From: Flectonema sp. DT1601
Taxonomy: Eukaryota; Euglenozoa; Diplonemea; Diplonemida; Diplonemidae
DNA length: 64,000 nucleotides
Assembly: GCA_964019425.1 (NCBI GenBank)
Contig: OZ025790.1
Span: 62,001-126,000, forward strand
Reading direction: 5' to 3'
Every line of letters starts with the position of its first letter. Position 1 is the first letter of the stretch. Made by a program: the position numbers and the translations under genes. A model generated the notes under the pieces. That model was not told the DNA's origin. It made no database searches and was given only the letters and a program-made list of their open reading frames with translations. Shown piece after piece: positions 54,819 through 64,000 of this stretch.

Positions 54819-57800
54819 TCAATTAGTCTCATCCATGGTTACGTCAAGTGCTGTAATAAGTCCGATAATTGAACCAAGAAATGCTACCCCAAGTATAATT
54901 GAAGCCACCCTCCTAACAAATTCACTTCTACGACGCCAGCAGACAGATGGTCCTAATGCAAGTAACAGTGGTAAGAATAAGAAGAATGAAAACAACATTG
55001 ACCAAGTGCTTGAGATTACCATAATTAAACCAAACTTCGTCAATGGTACAATGGTACAAGCAAGTAGTAGTGCGGTACTGCCAATGGTGGTAGCAGCAGC
55101 TGCTAGAAGAGGAAGGCCAAGGTCAACTACAATACGATGAACCACAACTTCTCGAGATGCATCATGGTAACCATTTCTGTTTAAGTATTCCCACAGTTGT
55201 CCCCATGCATGAGCAAGATGAACACAGTAGTCAACAGCAATACCAATAACCACAGATACAGCAACTGCTTCCAGGGGTCCAACTTCCCAACGAGCTGTCC
55301 AAAAAACTGCCAGAGTTGCTACCATTGAAGCAAGCATAGTTGACATGACAAAGAAAGTTAACCAAAAGTCACCCAAAAACACCAACACCACTCCGAATGC
55401 AACCAGCCCAGCGAGGCACAGACTGTAGACTAGTGAGTTCAAAGCATTTATTTCCAGAAACATGTCTGGCCAACTAGCACTTGTTTGATAGGTCACGCAG
55501 GACACAGCCGCTCCAGGACTGTTGAGATATTTTACCTCTTCTTCCCATGAGTCATAGTGATCTTTAAGTTCTCGTGCACCTGCTGAGACTTTAACGGTAC
55601 CTCTGAACTTGAATTCTATAAAAGTAATTCTGTTGTTGCTATCGAACCCAACGTACTTTGTGTATGTGTCCCACAGTCCTGATGATGATCTGAGAAATCG
55701 ATACACTTGTTCAGCAAATATTTCCTCAGCAACAGGAAATTTGTGACCAGAAGCGTGAACCCAATCTCTAAACAAATCCATAAAACAAACAGTTGTATTC
55801 AACTGTAGAAAAGACAACGGTGTTGTTTTAGCATAGCTGCAGACGGATGCGAGGTGAGCTTGACAGGTTGGAAGGGCAGCGTTGAAGTTTGTATCGTATA
55901 CAGCTTGTTGAGAATCTCCATTTAATATTCCTTTTGAATTTGCTGCATCAACACCCCACAAAAGAGAAACTTCAATGGTACTTGTATCAATTGCATTTAC
56001 TGCATTTATCTTACAGAGATTGTTGCCTCCGCATTCACCGCAGTCGTCTCTTGATTGACCGGCTGGACATTGGTTGGCGCATGATTTACCAAATGCATTG
56101 CCACCCCAAGTTCCAGATTCGTCGGGACCACATATTCCACAGGGGTCAACTCTACGAGGATTAGTAGTAATTATTGAAACTAATGATTGATCACATAATC
56201 TACATAAACCGTTTGATTCACAACGACCTCCAATATCTGTACAGGAACTGAGACATTGTGTGCAATCACTTCCAGTGTGAAATGCATTGCATTTCTTTGG
56301 CGCAGTACTACCCGTTAACGTCTTTGCTTCACGACGACTGATTGGTGGTGGAGTTGGTGTAATCACTCTCACTGGAGGTGCTGTAAATATATCGAATCCG
56401 ATCGCCTTTTCTTCAGGTCCGTGTTGAACAGAGAAATCAGAAATAATTAATTCAGTCTTCAGTTTAGAACTTACCGTCGCAAGCTGTAATGTATTCATTA
56501 AACTATTAACCTCAGCCGGGATATAATTAATACTCATAAAGAATGATCCTATAATTTGAACTACTGCGTTACTACTCAAACACGACACGTCAATCAGTCG
56601 TAGCGTTCCTCCGAATACCGGAAGTTCTCTGTCGAGAATCGACTCAGCGATACTGAAGTCTGTACCAAAAGCAGAAGATAGTTCTGATCTGGTGAACTCG
56701 TTGGTGTTGATGTCAGCGCATGAGAGGGCTGAGATGTCGGAGTTTTTATTTTTGATTTCCAACTTTAAAATATTATTTGCCTGCGGAGCACTAGCTATGC
56801 AAGTATCCTTTGCTAGATGTGATAACACACAACTGCCACAAGCCCATACCTTGTCACTTGTAAAGGTCCCGTCACACTTACGACAAGTTTCACCATTTCC
56901 ATTACAAACACCACACGGATCTAATTTATCTGATCCGTACAACACACCTGCACATGATGTGTGATGTGATAGTTGTTTTGGTTCATAACTCCATGGAGCA
57001 CATCTATTTGATACTGCTCTTTCCATACAGGCCCTTGTTGTACCATAAAGAGTATCCCTATTACGATATTTCTCAATACGATGTCCTGAAGGAAATATCT
57101 GAGTCGGGTTGTCACTCAACTGTAATTGACCACATCCTACGACAGCCATTAAGAACAACGTCCCACTGAGAATCACGAGAGGTTTGGCGAATTTTCTTAG
57201 AAATGGCCAGAGGTACTTATCACACATTTGTCTTATAATTGGATCGTTTGAATTCGACTGACCTTCACCATCGAACTCATCTGATTCTGAAGTGCGATCA
57301 GTTGGTGGGGAATCAGGTTTTGTAGTTGTTGACTCCTCTGATATATTAGTACCAGGGTCTGTACCATGTTCTGCGTATCCTGTTTGAACATCATCTCCTT
57401 CAGGTGACTGTGACCGTGATTGTGGTTGTGACTGTGGCTGTGATTGTGACTGTGATTGTTCTTCAGGTAGAATACTTGATCGAGGAGTAAGAGCAATCTC
57501 GTTGTCCGATGACAACTCCTCTTCTGTTTCCTCCTCATCTTCAACTTCTCCTAAAATAGCACCTCCAGCAACTTCACTCATCACAGATATCCATCCAGTG
57601 TAAGGAGCAGTAATCCGAGCTCTGTTTCTTATAATTTCTGAGACTAAAACTTCATCTCCGGTATTAAGTTCAGCAACCTCATCAGATGTGAGTGACTGCT
57701 CAAGTCTAATTAAAGCACCTTGAAGACCAACTATACGAAACAACATGGGTTCTTCGAATAAAACTTCTGACACCTCCTCACCTGATGTGTTAGAAATGAT

Positions 57801-60140
57801 TGAGGAATCATCGTCATCATCATCATCATCGTCAGGTGCAGTTCCAGTTCTTGTTGTTTGTTGTGGTTGTTCTGGTAGAGGTTGAGTAGAGTTATTTGTG
57901 AGGGATTCAACTTCTGACTTCTCATCGTCAGATAAACCCTGTCTAGGGAATAGAGCATCAGTACTACGAGCTAATGCCGTCGCTTGATGAACGTCATCAC
58001 AGATGTCATTTGAGATATGGTCGTCTTCACAATCAAGAAAATCAGGAAAAATAGAAACATTTGGAGGCAGACCCCCATCACGTTCTGGAGTAAATGGTAC
58101 CGCATGAACAACTTCACCAACAGCCATTGATGGTGTGGATGGCTGAGACTGTGATATTTCTAACCCTTCAGGTGCTAATATTAAACAATCTGATAAATCA
58201 ATTAGATGAGATCTCATCGTAAATAAATACCAATGAGTCCAAAGGATATTCGAAGCACTTCTCTGTCGAACATAACAAACCCAATATGCCCACAGCGATG
58301 GCATTATCGTCATTGCAGTGATTAAGTTCATTACAATTAGTATAGCCATAAGAATACCAAATGATCTGACTGCAGGAATACTTGTTACTAAACCAGAAAG
58401 AAATGCTGCTGTTGATGTGCTTGAAGTTACTAACAATGCGAGACCTGCTTTTCTATTTGTGTAAGCAACACGTTGATCTAAAGGAACGATTCCATCATCT
58501 TGTCTGACGTCTAGAGAACCAGAAATGTCATGATTCTTCTTAACAACACCTTGCTCAACTGTTGCTGTGTCTGCCAGAGGAATGACATCACTCATTAGCG
58601 TTGATGCTAATTCTCTACCATATGAACCCCATTCTTTCTTTTTAGGTAAACCAACAGTATCCACACCAGCTATTTTACACATCACTGCCAATCTAAGTTT
58701 TATACTTGGCGTTACATATTCTGGTCTTAATCTGACATTCCAAGTTCCTAATACAAGTACTCCAGGACGCATGTAAATCATCTTTTGTAGAGATTCGATT
58801 TGTAAAGAATCCTCGTGATACCAAGAAAGTACTTGTTCGTCTTGATTGAAAACGATACGATGTTCTTCATTTTGATCGTCGATTATTGAGATCATCCTTT
58901 CTTCATCAGTTGCTTTCACTGCAGGAGACGATACAATAATTCCAGCTCTGGGTGCTGATGGAGGTCTTCTCGCGAATATGAAGGTTGTCGAGTACACAAA
59001 TATATCATCCACTCCGATTCCCAACATAATATAAAATGAAAGAACGTTTAAAGCTCCGAAATAAGTTTGTTGGAAGACGAGATTGTAAATAAGAACGCTT
59101 GCTGGAAACGATAACAGGAGTACAAAAATACAAAACGACGCGACGAAGAGAGATTTCAACATGAATAAAACAATAACAAAAATCAAAGCTAAAGACACCC
59201 ATGCCCAACGACTATCATCAATTAGGTGTTCGAACGCTTCTCTTTCAGTTACTATATCACCTCCCCAATAAAGTGTGATTCCTGATTCTTCAAATGGTTT
59301 CCACAGATCACGAATCTCATCTCTTAACTTCATAACTTCTCTTCTGATTACGTGTTCTTGTTTTGATTCTGGCGTACCATAACTATATCCTGAAATAGGA
59401 GAACCCAACACTATCTCTGATCTGAGTAGTTTCGTTGATTGATTTTCATAGTCCAAGTCATCTCCGAAAACCCATCTAATTTTACTTGAGCTCTGCATCG
59501 CATATGGAAATGCCTTCCCAATCCTATCGGGAGTCAGAGTCGTTGCATTCAATCCATCAAATATAATAGTGTCACCAGATATAGTTGGTGATGTGTATTG
59601 GATAAAACTAGCGATTGGGACTGGGAGAGATCCATCCAACATACAAAGTTCCTGATACTCAGTAGTGTTATAAATACGTTGTTCAAATCTTCGAACTATA
59701 TCAAGGCTAAAGGCTGTTAATATATTACTGTGTACTTCGTACATGAGTAAGATTCTCCATGTTGGAACGTTTCGAGCAGCAACGACTGATTGAGCGCCAG
59801 CAATATCACCAGTGTAGGCAGTTTGAGATAGCTTCCTGGAATTCCCTGCTGAAAATATGTATGGATTTGGGGCTTCAGAGAGTGGGTTGGTTCCTCTTCT
59901 TCCAACTTCTCTATTGTGAGAAAAATGATCTGACTCGATGAAGCCATCAAACATTAAATCAAGATCCAAATCACCAGCGATAAGTACAACGCATGCCGCT
60001 AATACCAATGGAATCATTGTAGTTAAAAACAACGTCCTAGCTGGGTGAACTGCTATCGTCTGACTCCACCATCCGGACTTGAATTCCTTCCCGAGGGAGG
60101 TCGACGTTCGGTCACCCAGCAACTCTTTACTCCCCTCCAT
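54819..60140 (-). CDS. Dispatched/Patched-type RND transporter with Cys-rich insert, 1773 aa
   Basis: RND proteins move lipids or sterols using a proton or ion gradient. TM1 is at about 36-58. A first sterol-sensing-like bundle follows (about 312-380) with Gly-Ile-Gly-Val-Asp-Asp, and further spans lie at about 570-635. A long loop (about 640-975) is acidic and Ser-rich and contains an SH3b-like beta domain near 845-915. TM7 is at about 985-1005. A large extracytosolic loop has Cys-rich repeats of Asp-Pro-Cys-Gly type (about 1070-1110 and 1360-1415). The second bundle at about 1575-1760 has the matching Gly-Ile-Ala-Val-Asp motif. Both acidic motif positions are kept, so transport activity is likely. 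Cargo is unknown. Confidence 0.88.
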   Translation of the reverse strand: MEGSKELLGDRTSTSLGKEFKSGWWSQTIAVHPARTLFLTTMIPLVLAACVVLIAGDLDLDLMFDGFIESDHFSHNREVGRRGTNPLSEAPNPYIFSAGNSRKLSQTAYTGDIAGAQSVVAARNVPTWRILLMYEVHSNILTAFSLDIVRRFEQRIYNTTEYQELCMLDGSLPVPIASFIQYTSPTISGDTIIFDGLNATTLTPDRIGKAFPYAMQSSSKIRWVFGDDLDYENQSTKLLRSEIVLGSPISGYSYGTPESKQEHVIRREVMKLRDEIRDLWKPFEESGITLYWGGDIVTEREAFEHLIDDSRWAWVSLALIFVIVLFMLKSLFVASFCIFVLLLSFPASVLIYNLVFQQTYFGALNVLSFYIMLGIGVDDIFVYSTTFIFARRPPSAPRAGIIVSSPAVKATDEERMISIIDDQNEEHRIVFNQDEQVLSWYHEDSLQIESLQKMIYMRPGVLVLGTWNVRLRPEYVTPSIKLRLAVMCKIAGVDTVGLPKKKEWGSYGRELASTLMSDVIPLADTATVEQGVVKKNHDISGSLDVRQDDGIVPLDQRVAYTNRKAGLALLVTSSTSTAAFLSGLVTSIPAVRSFGILMAILIVMNLITAMTIMPSLWAYWVCYVRQRSASNILWTHWYLFTMRSHLIDLSDCLILAPEGLEISQSQPSTPSMAVGEVVHAVPFTPERDGGLPPNVSIFPDFLDCEDDHISNDICDDVHQATALARSTDALFPRQGLSDDEKSEVESLTNNSTQPLPEQPQQTTRTGTAPDDDDDDDDDSSIISNTSGEEVSEVLFEEPMLFRIVGLQGALIRLEQSLTSDEVAELNTGDEVLVSEIIRNRARITAPYTGWISVMSEVAGGAILGEVEDEEETEEELSSDNEIALTPRSSILPEEQSQSQSQPQSQPQSRSQSPEGDDVQTGYAEHGTDPGTNISEESTTTKPDSPPTDRTSESDEFDGEGQSNSNDPIIRQMCDKYLWPFLRKFAKPLVILSGTLFLMAVVGCGQLQLSDNPTQIFPSGHRIEKYRNRDTLYGTTRACMERAVSNRCAPWSYEPKQLSHHTSCAGVLYGSDKLDPCGVCNGNGETCRKCDGTFTSDKVWACGSCVLSHLAKDTCIASAPQANNILKLEIKNKNSDISALSCADINTNEFTRSELSSAFGTDFSIAESILDRELPVFGGTLRLIDVSCLSSNAVVQIIGSFFMSINYIPAEVNSLMNTLQLATVSSKLKTELIISDFSVQHGPEEKAIGFDIFTAPPVRVITPTPPPISRREAKTLTGSTAPKKCNAFHTGSDCTQCLSSCTDIGGRCESNGLCRLCDQSLVSIITTNPRRVDPCGICGPDESGTWGGNAFGKSCANQCPAGQSRDDCGECGGNNLCKINAVNAIDTSTIEVSLLWGVDAANSKGILNGDSQQAVYDTNFNAALPTCQAHLASVCSYAKTTPLSFLQLNTTVCFMDLFRDWVHASGHKFPVAEEIFAEQVYRFLRSSSGLWDTYTKYVGFDSNNRITFIEFKFRGTVKVSAGARELKDHYDSWEEEVKYLNSPGAAVSCVTYQTSASWPDMFLEINALNSLVYSLCLAGLVAFGVVLVFLGDFWLTFFVMSTMLASMVATLAVFWTARWEVGPLEAVAVSVVIGIAVDYCVHLAHAWGQLWEYLNRNGYHDASREVVVHRIVVDLGLPLLAAAATTIGSTALLLACTIVPLTKFGLIMVISSTWSMLFSFFLFLPLLLALGPSVCWRRRSEFVRRVASIILGVAFLGSIIGLITALDVTMDETN

Positions 60141-60878
60141 GCTTTTCGTATTTTCTGGGCTCCCCGCTTCCCAACCTGTGAATAGGAACTCTTAAATATT
60201 GTTAAGTTTTATTTTTTCACAAAATGTCAAATAATAATATTACAAAGGTGTTGTTTCTTAATCTCAAAAGGTGTCACCTGGTATGATCATAAAATAATAA
60301 TTAGAAAGCAAAACAGTAACGTCACAACCACCAATCGTAGATACCAGCGACAATAAGAACTTTTCCTTTTTTTTTTTTTTTTCCCTGAGAAAACTTACAA
60401 GTAGGATTTCTCGTCGGCAATTGAGCAATCATACCTATTTAAAGTTTGAGAATAGGTCGAGGAAACGATATCCCCAATGCCTCCAATCATTCGCTTTACC
60501 TGGCGTAACTCCTTTTATGGTTCCAGCTATCCTGAGGGAAACTTCGGAGTGAACCAGCTACTAGATGGTTCGATGGGTCTTTCGCCCCTATACCCAGCTT
60601 TGACGAGCGATTTGCACGTCAACACCGCAACGGACCTCCACCAGAGTTTCCTCTCCTTTTATTTTTTCCCTCTTTTAATTTCAAATGAAACTTTTTTTTT
60701 TTTTTTCCCTTTTCCTCCTCGTTGTTTATTAATTTCAGAAAGTTATTTGAGCCAATCAAAGAGGACTGTAATGAAAATATTAGTTGGTATTTATATCTTT
60801 TTATGTTGTGTTTTCTTTACCCTCAATTATTATAATTATTTTTGTTTCTTTTTTTTTCCGTTCATTCTTTCTTCCTCT

Positions 60879-60932
<54 letters not shown>

Positions 60933-63265
60933 GTTTGTCCCGACCGTGTGAGGAGTGAATTTGGGGGAAAAAACCAAAGTCAAAAGATTACAAAGCAAGA
61001 AATGAGAAGGGTGCCAAAAAAAAAAAAAAAAAAAAAAAAAAACATTCGAAACCACCAGAGTCAAATAGTAGTAAAGTGAATTCCTACCAATTTACAAATC
61101 GGACCAACAAAAACAAAAGCTCCTTACCACCCAACTGAAATAAAGCAATAATTTAGTGAGCCAGTCCAACAACAAATTTTATTGACAGAAGAAAAAAAAC
61201 CACTGTGAACAACAAAAAAAGAGAAAGAAAAAAAAATAGACCACTCAAGCCAAAGGCGAGACGATTACTTATAAAAATAAAAATAGAAAATTGGAAATCG
61301 CAGCGCGGATCAGAGGACTCTCCTGAAAGTGATCTGGTCCTGGTCCCTTTTGTGTGTACAAATGATGCAATAAACGTTTTTCTGGCTAACCGATTCCCGT
61401 TTGAAAGGCTCGTGGAAGAGAGGTTATCCGCAAGGTAATAATGGCAATGTAAGTTTACAGATATCTATAGACAGCGTACGATTCTTTGCTTACGGTTAAA
61501 CGCAAGGCTATAAAGCAGAAAAAGGTTAGTATACTTCCACAGCTGTCAGAGAGCAAAAGATCAGGAAGACTCACAGGGAACAACCACAAATGAACGTGTC
61601 CCGACTTTTCTGTGGCTTTTTTTTTTTTTTTTTGTGTGTGTTGTGCGTGGGTACAGCGATTGCACCCAACCGAAACAAGGACATGCTCCGTGTACAAGAT
61701 GAGGTGAAAGGAAAGAATGGGACGGAAGCGATGTTTTATATATAAAGGTTCAGTGATTCACTTCTGCATTATTGCAACTAATCAAAACAACTACCGGAAT
61801 AGTGTGTCCTATCAATAAGTAGAACAGGATTGTGACACCGTAACCTAACCTTTTTCGTTTGTTAGGATTTTATACCGCGTGTGCACAAAGCCACCTTGAA
61901 TTGGGGGGTTTCAAAATTGCCAACTCGTATGCATAATAAGAATAAAAAAAAACAAATTAAACCAATAAATTACACGACGCAATGCATCGCCAAGTAGCCT
62001 GGTTTTGATAGCCTGTGTTGTCTTATTTGGTATTATTTTTCTATGAGTTCAGCTGCTTTTGGGTAGGGAATAGGAAGAGATATTTAATAGCTGTGATTTT
62101 TTTTTCTCGACAACACAAAACCTTGGGTAGGAAATAAAAAGCAGACACATTTTGATCGTGAAGAAATATTTTTGTGTTTTTTTCTTTTTTTTTTTTTGTG
62201 ATCATTGAATATTGTTACTTTATTTATTTGTTTATTTTTTCCCCAACTCACTCGGAGAAACATTTTTTTTTTTTTTTTTTTTTTTGTTAGTAGCATTCGG
62301 AACTGTGGAAGTGACTGAGAGAGAGAGAAAACGGGAAGGAAAAAAATAAAAATAACGAACCAGAAACAAGATTCTTGGCCTCCCTATTGATCATTTATAA
62401 AACACAAAAAATAATTTTGTCTGCGCCTCACTTGAACTGCAAGTCTGTTGGAAACTTAAAATTAATCTCTATTGCTGTAGTCAGTTTAGTCAGCTTTGAC
62501 AAAACCGAGTTGCTAAGAAAGGATGGATTTCGTATAAAAAATAAAAAACGACGTTAGCTTAGTCAATCAAAAAAAATCGTAGGAAAACAAACAAACAATG
62601 GTTTGGTTTCGGGCTAAAATTGACCACCGGGTCGGGTAGCTATTTGAGGGTCTCCAAAACTGCGGTAGAATGTTGAACCTAATCTCAAGAGAAATACTTC
62701 ATTAGAACAATATTGAATGCAGTTTTTTTATAAAAAAGTTTTCAGCACCTCGTCCGACCAATTCTTCTGTTGATTGAACTGTTTAGTACAAAAGAAAAAA
62801 AAAATTTAAAAAAAAAAATAGAACAAACACCCGGACGCTATTTAAAAAAGAATGAAGACGACAAAGAGGGATTAAACGTAGAGGGAAAAATAAAACATAA
62901 AGTTTGCATCCCCCAAATGGAGCTACTCTTAGTCAATAATCATTTGTTTTTTTATTTTTGTATTATTTATCCAAGTCCCCCCTCCTCTCCCTTGTTTCTG
63001 TCATTCGCACATCGAATTCCCAAAAAAGGTAAATCCTCAAACACATCTAAAAATAAGAGGGGAAATATCCCTCAAACTGCTCATCAATTAAAAGGAAGGA
63101 AAAGGAACACCTCTTCTTGATGTCCCCATAGGAATCGTTAACTTGTTCTCTCGATGAGGCGACTCAGTTTCAGTCGACTACAAAAACAGTTAACTACACA
63201 ACAGAGAGATCCAACGTGACACACTTTCGGAAAAGTAAAGTGAAGCGAATATAGAAAGGTGAAAT
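60141..63265. other. Intergenic region with rRNA fragment and long T runs
   Basis: Contains the LSU rRNA fragment (60431-60655), very long T runs (about 60364-60381, 60691-60706, 60886-60931) and an A run (about 61017-61040). A plus-strand open stretch (61205-61438) has coding-like composition but no ATG. No gene is called here. Confidence 0.45.
60431..60655 (-). rRNA. Isolated fragment of large-subunit rRNA, domain II region
   Basis: On the minus strand the text GAGGAAACTCTGGTGGAGG, then GACGTGCAAATCG, GGGTATAGGGGCGAAAGAC, GAACCATCTAGTAGCTGGTT, GAAGTTTCCCTCAGGATAGC, GGTAAAGCGAATGATTGGAGG and ACCTATTCTCAAACTTTAAAT is the highly conserved 25S/28S core. It covers only about 225 nt of the LSU and starts and stops abruptly beside homopolymers. 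A poly(T) run (poly(A) in the rRNA sense) lies about 50 nt past the 3' end, so a retroposed rRNA piece is plausible. It is unlikely to be a functional rRNA gene alone. Confidence 0.9.
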
Positions 63266-63617
63266 ATGAGTTCTACTGTTTTAGTTCAATTGCGTAATTG
63301 GGAATTACGAAAAAATGTAAAAAAAGACATAATTGACTCTTCACCATTACAAAGAAAACAAGTCGTGCTGTATGGTTATCACATTATCCCTGGTACAGGT
63401 GAGTAGATGGGTTGTCTTTTTTTTTTTTGTTTGTTTGTTTGTTTGCTTTGAAGGGAAAGACAATTTCTTCGAACAACACAAGTCGCACAGTGAAAAAAAA
63501 AAAAATTTTTTTTCCAACTCAAGAGGTGTAAGGGAAGATTCTGCTACACAGCAGGAAAGAATAAAACAATCAAAATATAAAGTTAAACAGCAATATGATC
63601 AAGAAAAAAAAGAATAA
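63266..63617 (+). CDS. Possible small spliced gene, 74 aa
   Basis: An ATG at 63266 opens 44 codons of natural-looking sequence ending at ACAG, followed by a GTGAGT 5' splice site. Joining to 63526 (after AG at 63524-63525) keeps frame and gives a further 30 charged codons, ending at a TAA at 63615-63617. The 127-nt intron holds a T/TTTG-rich tract. The product is basic and has no known domain. It is the only spliced gene candidate on the plus strand, so it would run against the rest of the array. Without transcript support the model is tentative. Confidence 0.4.
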
Positions 63618-63735
63618 AAAAAATTTAATTGAATCGCCAGTACGGAAAACTAAGTACAGTGATGAATTTATGCTGCTTAACTTTCATTGTTTTTCTTCGT
63701 TTCAATCAAAGTGTCTTTATACAAGTAAATGTCAA

Positions 63736-64000
63736 TTAAATCATAATAATAAAAAACCACGCTGAAATTAAACAACAGAACAGGAGGTTTGAGATTGTCA
63801 GAAAGCTACCAAAAATGGGTACTGCAGGATACGGATACTCAAATGCCTTTATAGGTACGAAGGGAAAACTACGTAAACCCTTAGCGTAATCACCGACCAA
63901 AAAAAACGAAGTAGGGGCTGCAAACATCAAAAGAGAGAATGGAATCGCGACAAAGGGCAAAAAAAGATATTGCAATGATTCTTTGCAATAGAAAACGTAG
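63736..64000 (-). CDS. Possible 3' end of a multipass membrane protein (partial)
   Basis: An open frame enters from the right edge and stops at a TAA at 63736-63738 (about 88 codons). It is hydrophobic with about three spans separated by a Gly-Asp-Tyr and a Pro/Tyr-rich loop. It matches the main orientation of the window. On the opposite strand a short frame ending near 63888 also looks coding-like, so the strand is not certain. Family not recognised. Confidence 0.35.
   Translation of the reverse strand, partial: YVFYCKESLQYLFLPFVAIPFSLLMFAAPTSFFLVGDYAKGLRSFPFVPIKAFEYPYPAVPIFGSFLTISNLLFCCLISAWFFIIMI

Noticed and set aside
61205-61438. Plus-strand coding-like stretch ending near a GTAATA splice-like site
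   Set aside because: No ATG in frame and no convincing partner exon.

Overview
This is a eukaryotic nuclear window, probably from a flagellated protist. A recognisable IFT25 homologue indicates cilia or flagella. The genes are mostly intron-poor, AT/TC-rich homopolymers and microsatellites fill the spaces between them, and 19 of the convincing or probable host genes lie on the minus strand. Such one-way gene arrays are typical of organisms with polycistronic transcription and trans-splicing. Together with a Ser/Thr-repeat surface protein and a ubiquitin-like/LRR repeat protein this fits Euglenozoa (diplonemid or kinetoplastid-like), but no spliced-leader sequence was found, so the assignment is inference. 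Cis-introns do exist: one kinase gene carries three, of 67 to 82 nt, all starting GTATG.

Layout from left to right. 1-8042: a nearly exact duplication (1-2550 and 5499-8042) carrying two copies of a 442-residue membrane protein gene, separated by 2.9 kb of micro- and minisatellite DNA. 8.8-11.9 kb: a four-pass membrane protein, a small probable mitochondrial coiled-coil membrane protein and a doublecortin-like protein. 12.2-17.7 kb: a very large protein with an N-terminal RII/DPY-30-like segment, a chain of globin-like modules and a C-terminal cytochrome b5. 18.1-24.0 kb: a p24 cargo receptor, a Thr/Ser-repeat surface protein and a multipass J-domain protein whose 5' side carries an 800-nt CAA repeat. 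24.9-25.4 kb: a gene with two frameshifts. 26.2-28.6 kb: a UBL-LRR protein with homogenised 75-nt repeats. 29-36.4 kb: a disordered protein, a MAPK-like kinase and a myosin.

36.4-44.9 kb is gene-poor and holds a 2,992-bp insertion with perfect terminal inverted repeats and a 6-bp target duplication; inside it are a degenerate tRNA-like gene and a minisatellite. 44.9-60.1 kb: a disordered protein, a decayed DNA transposon with about 165-bp inverted repeats, an ARM-like N-myristoylation candidate, a protein of unknown function, IFT25 and a giant Dispatched/Patched-type RND protein. 60.4-60.7 kb holds an isolated fragment of large-subunit rRNA. The far right contains a possible small spliced gene on the plus strand and the 3' part of a possible membrane protein gene on the minus strand.

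Functionally the set mixes flagellar/cytoskeletal genes (IFT25, doublecortin-like, RII-like module, myosin, MAPK-like kinase) with secretory and membrane genes (p24, J protein, RND transporter, surface protein). No operon-like functional grouping is evident beyond shared orientation.
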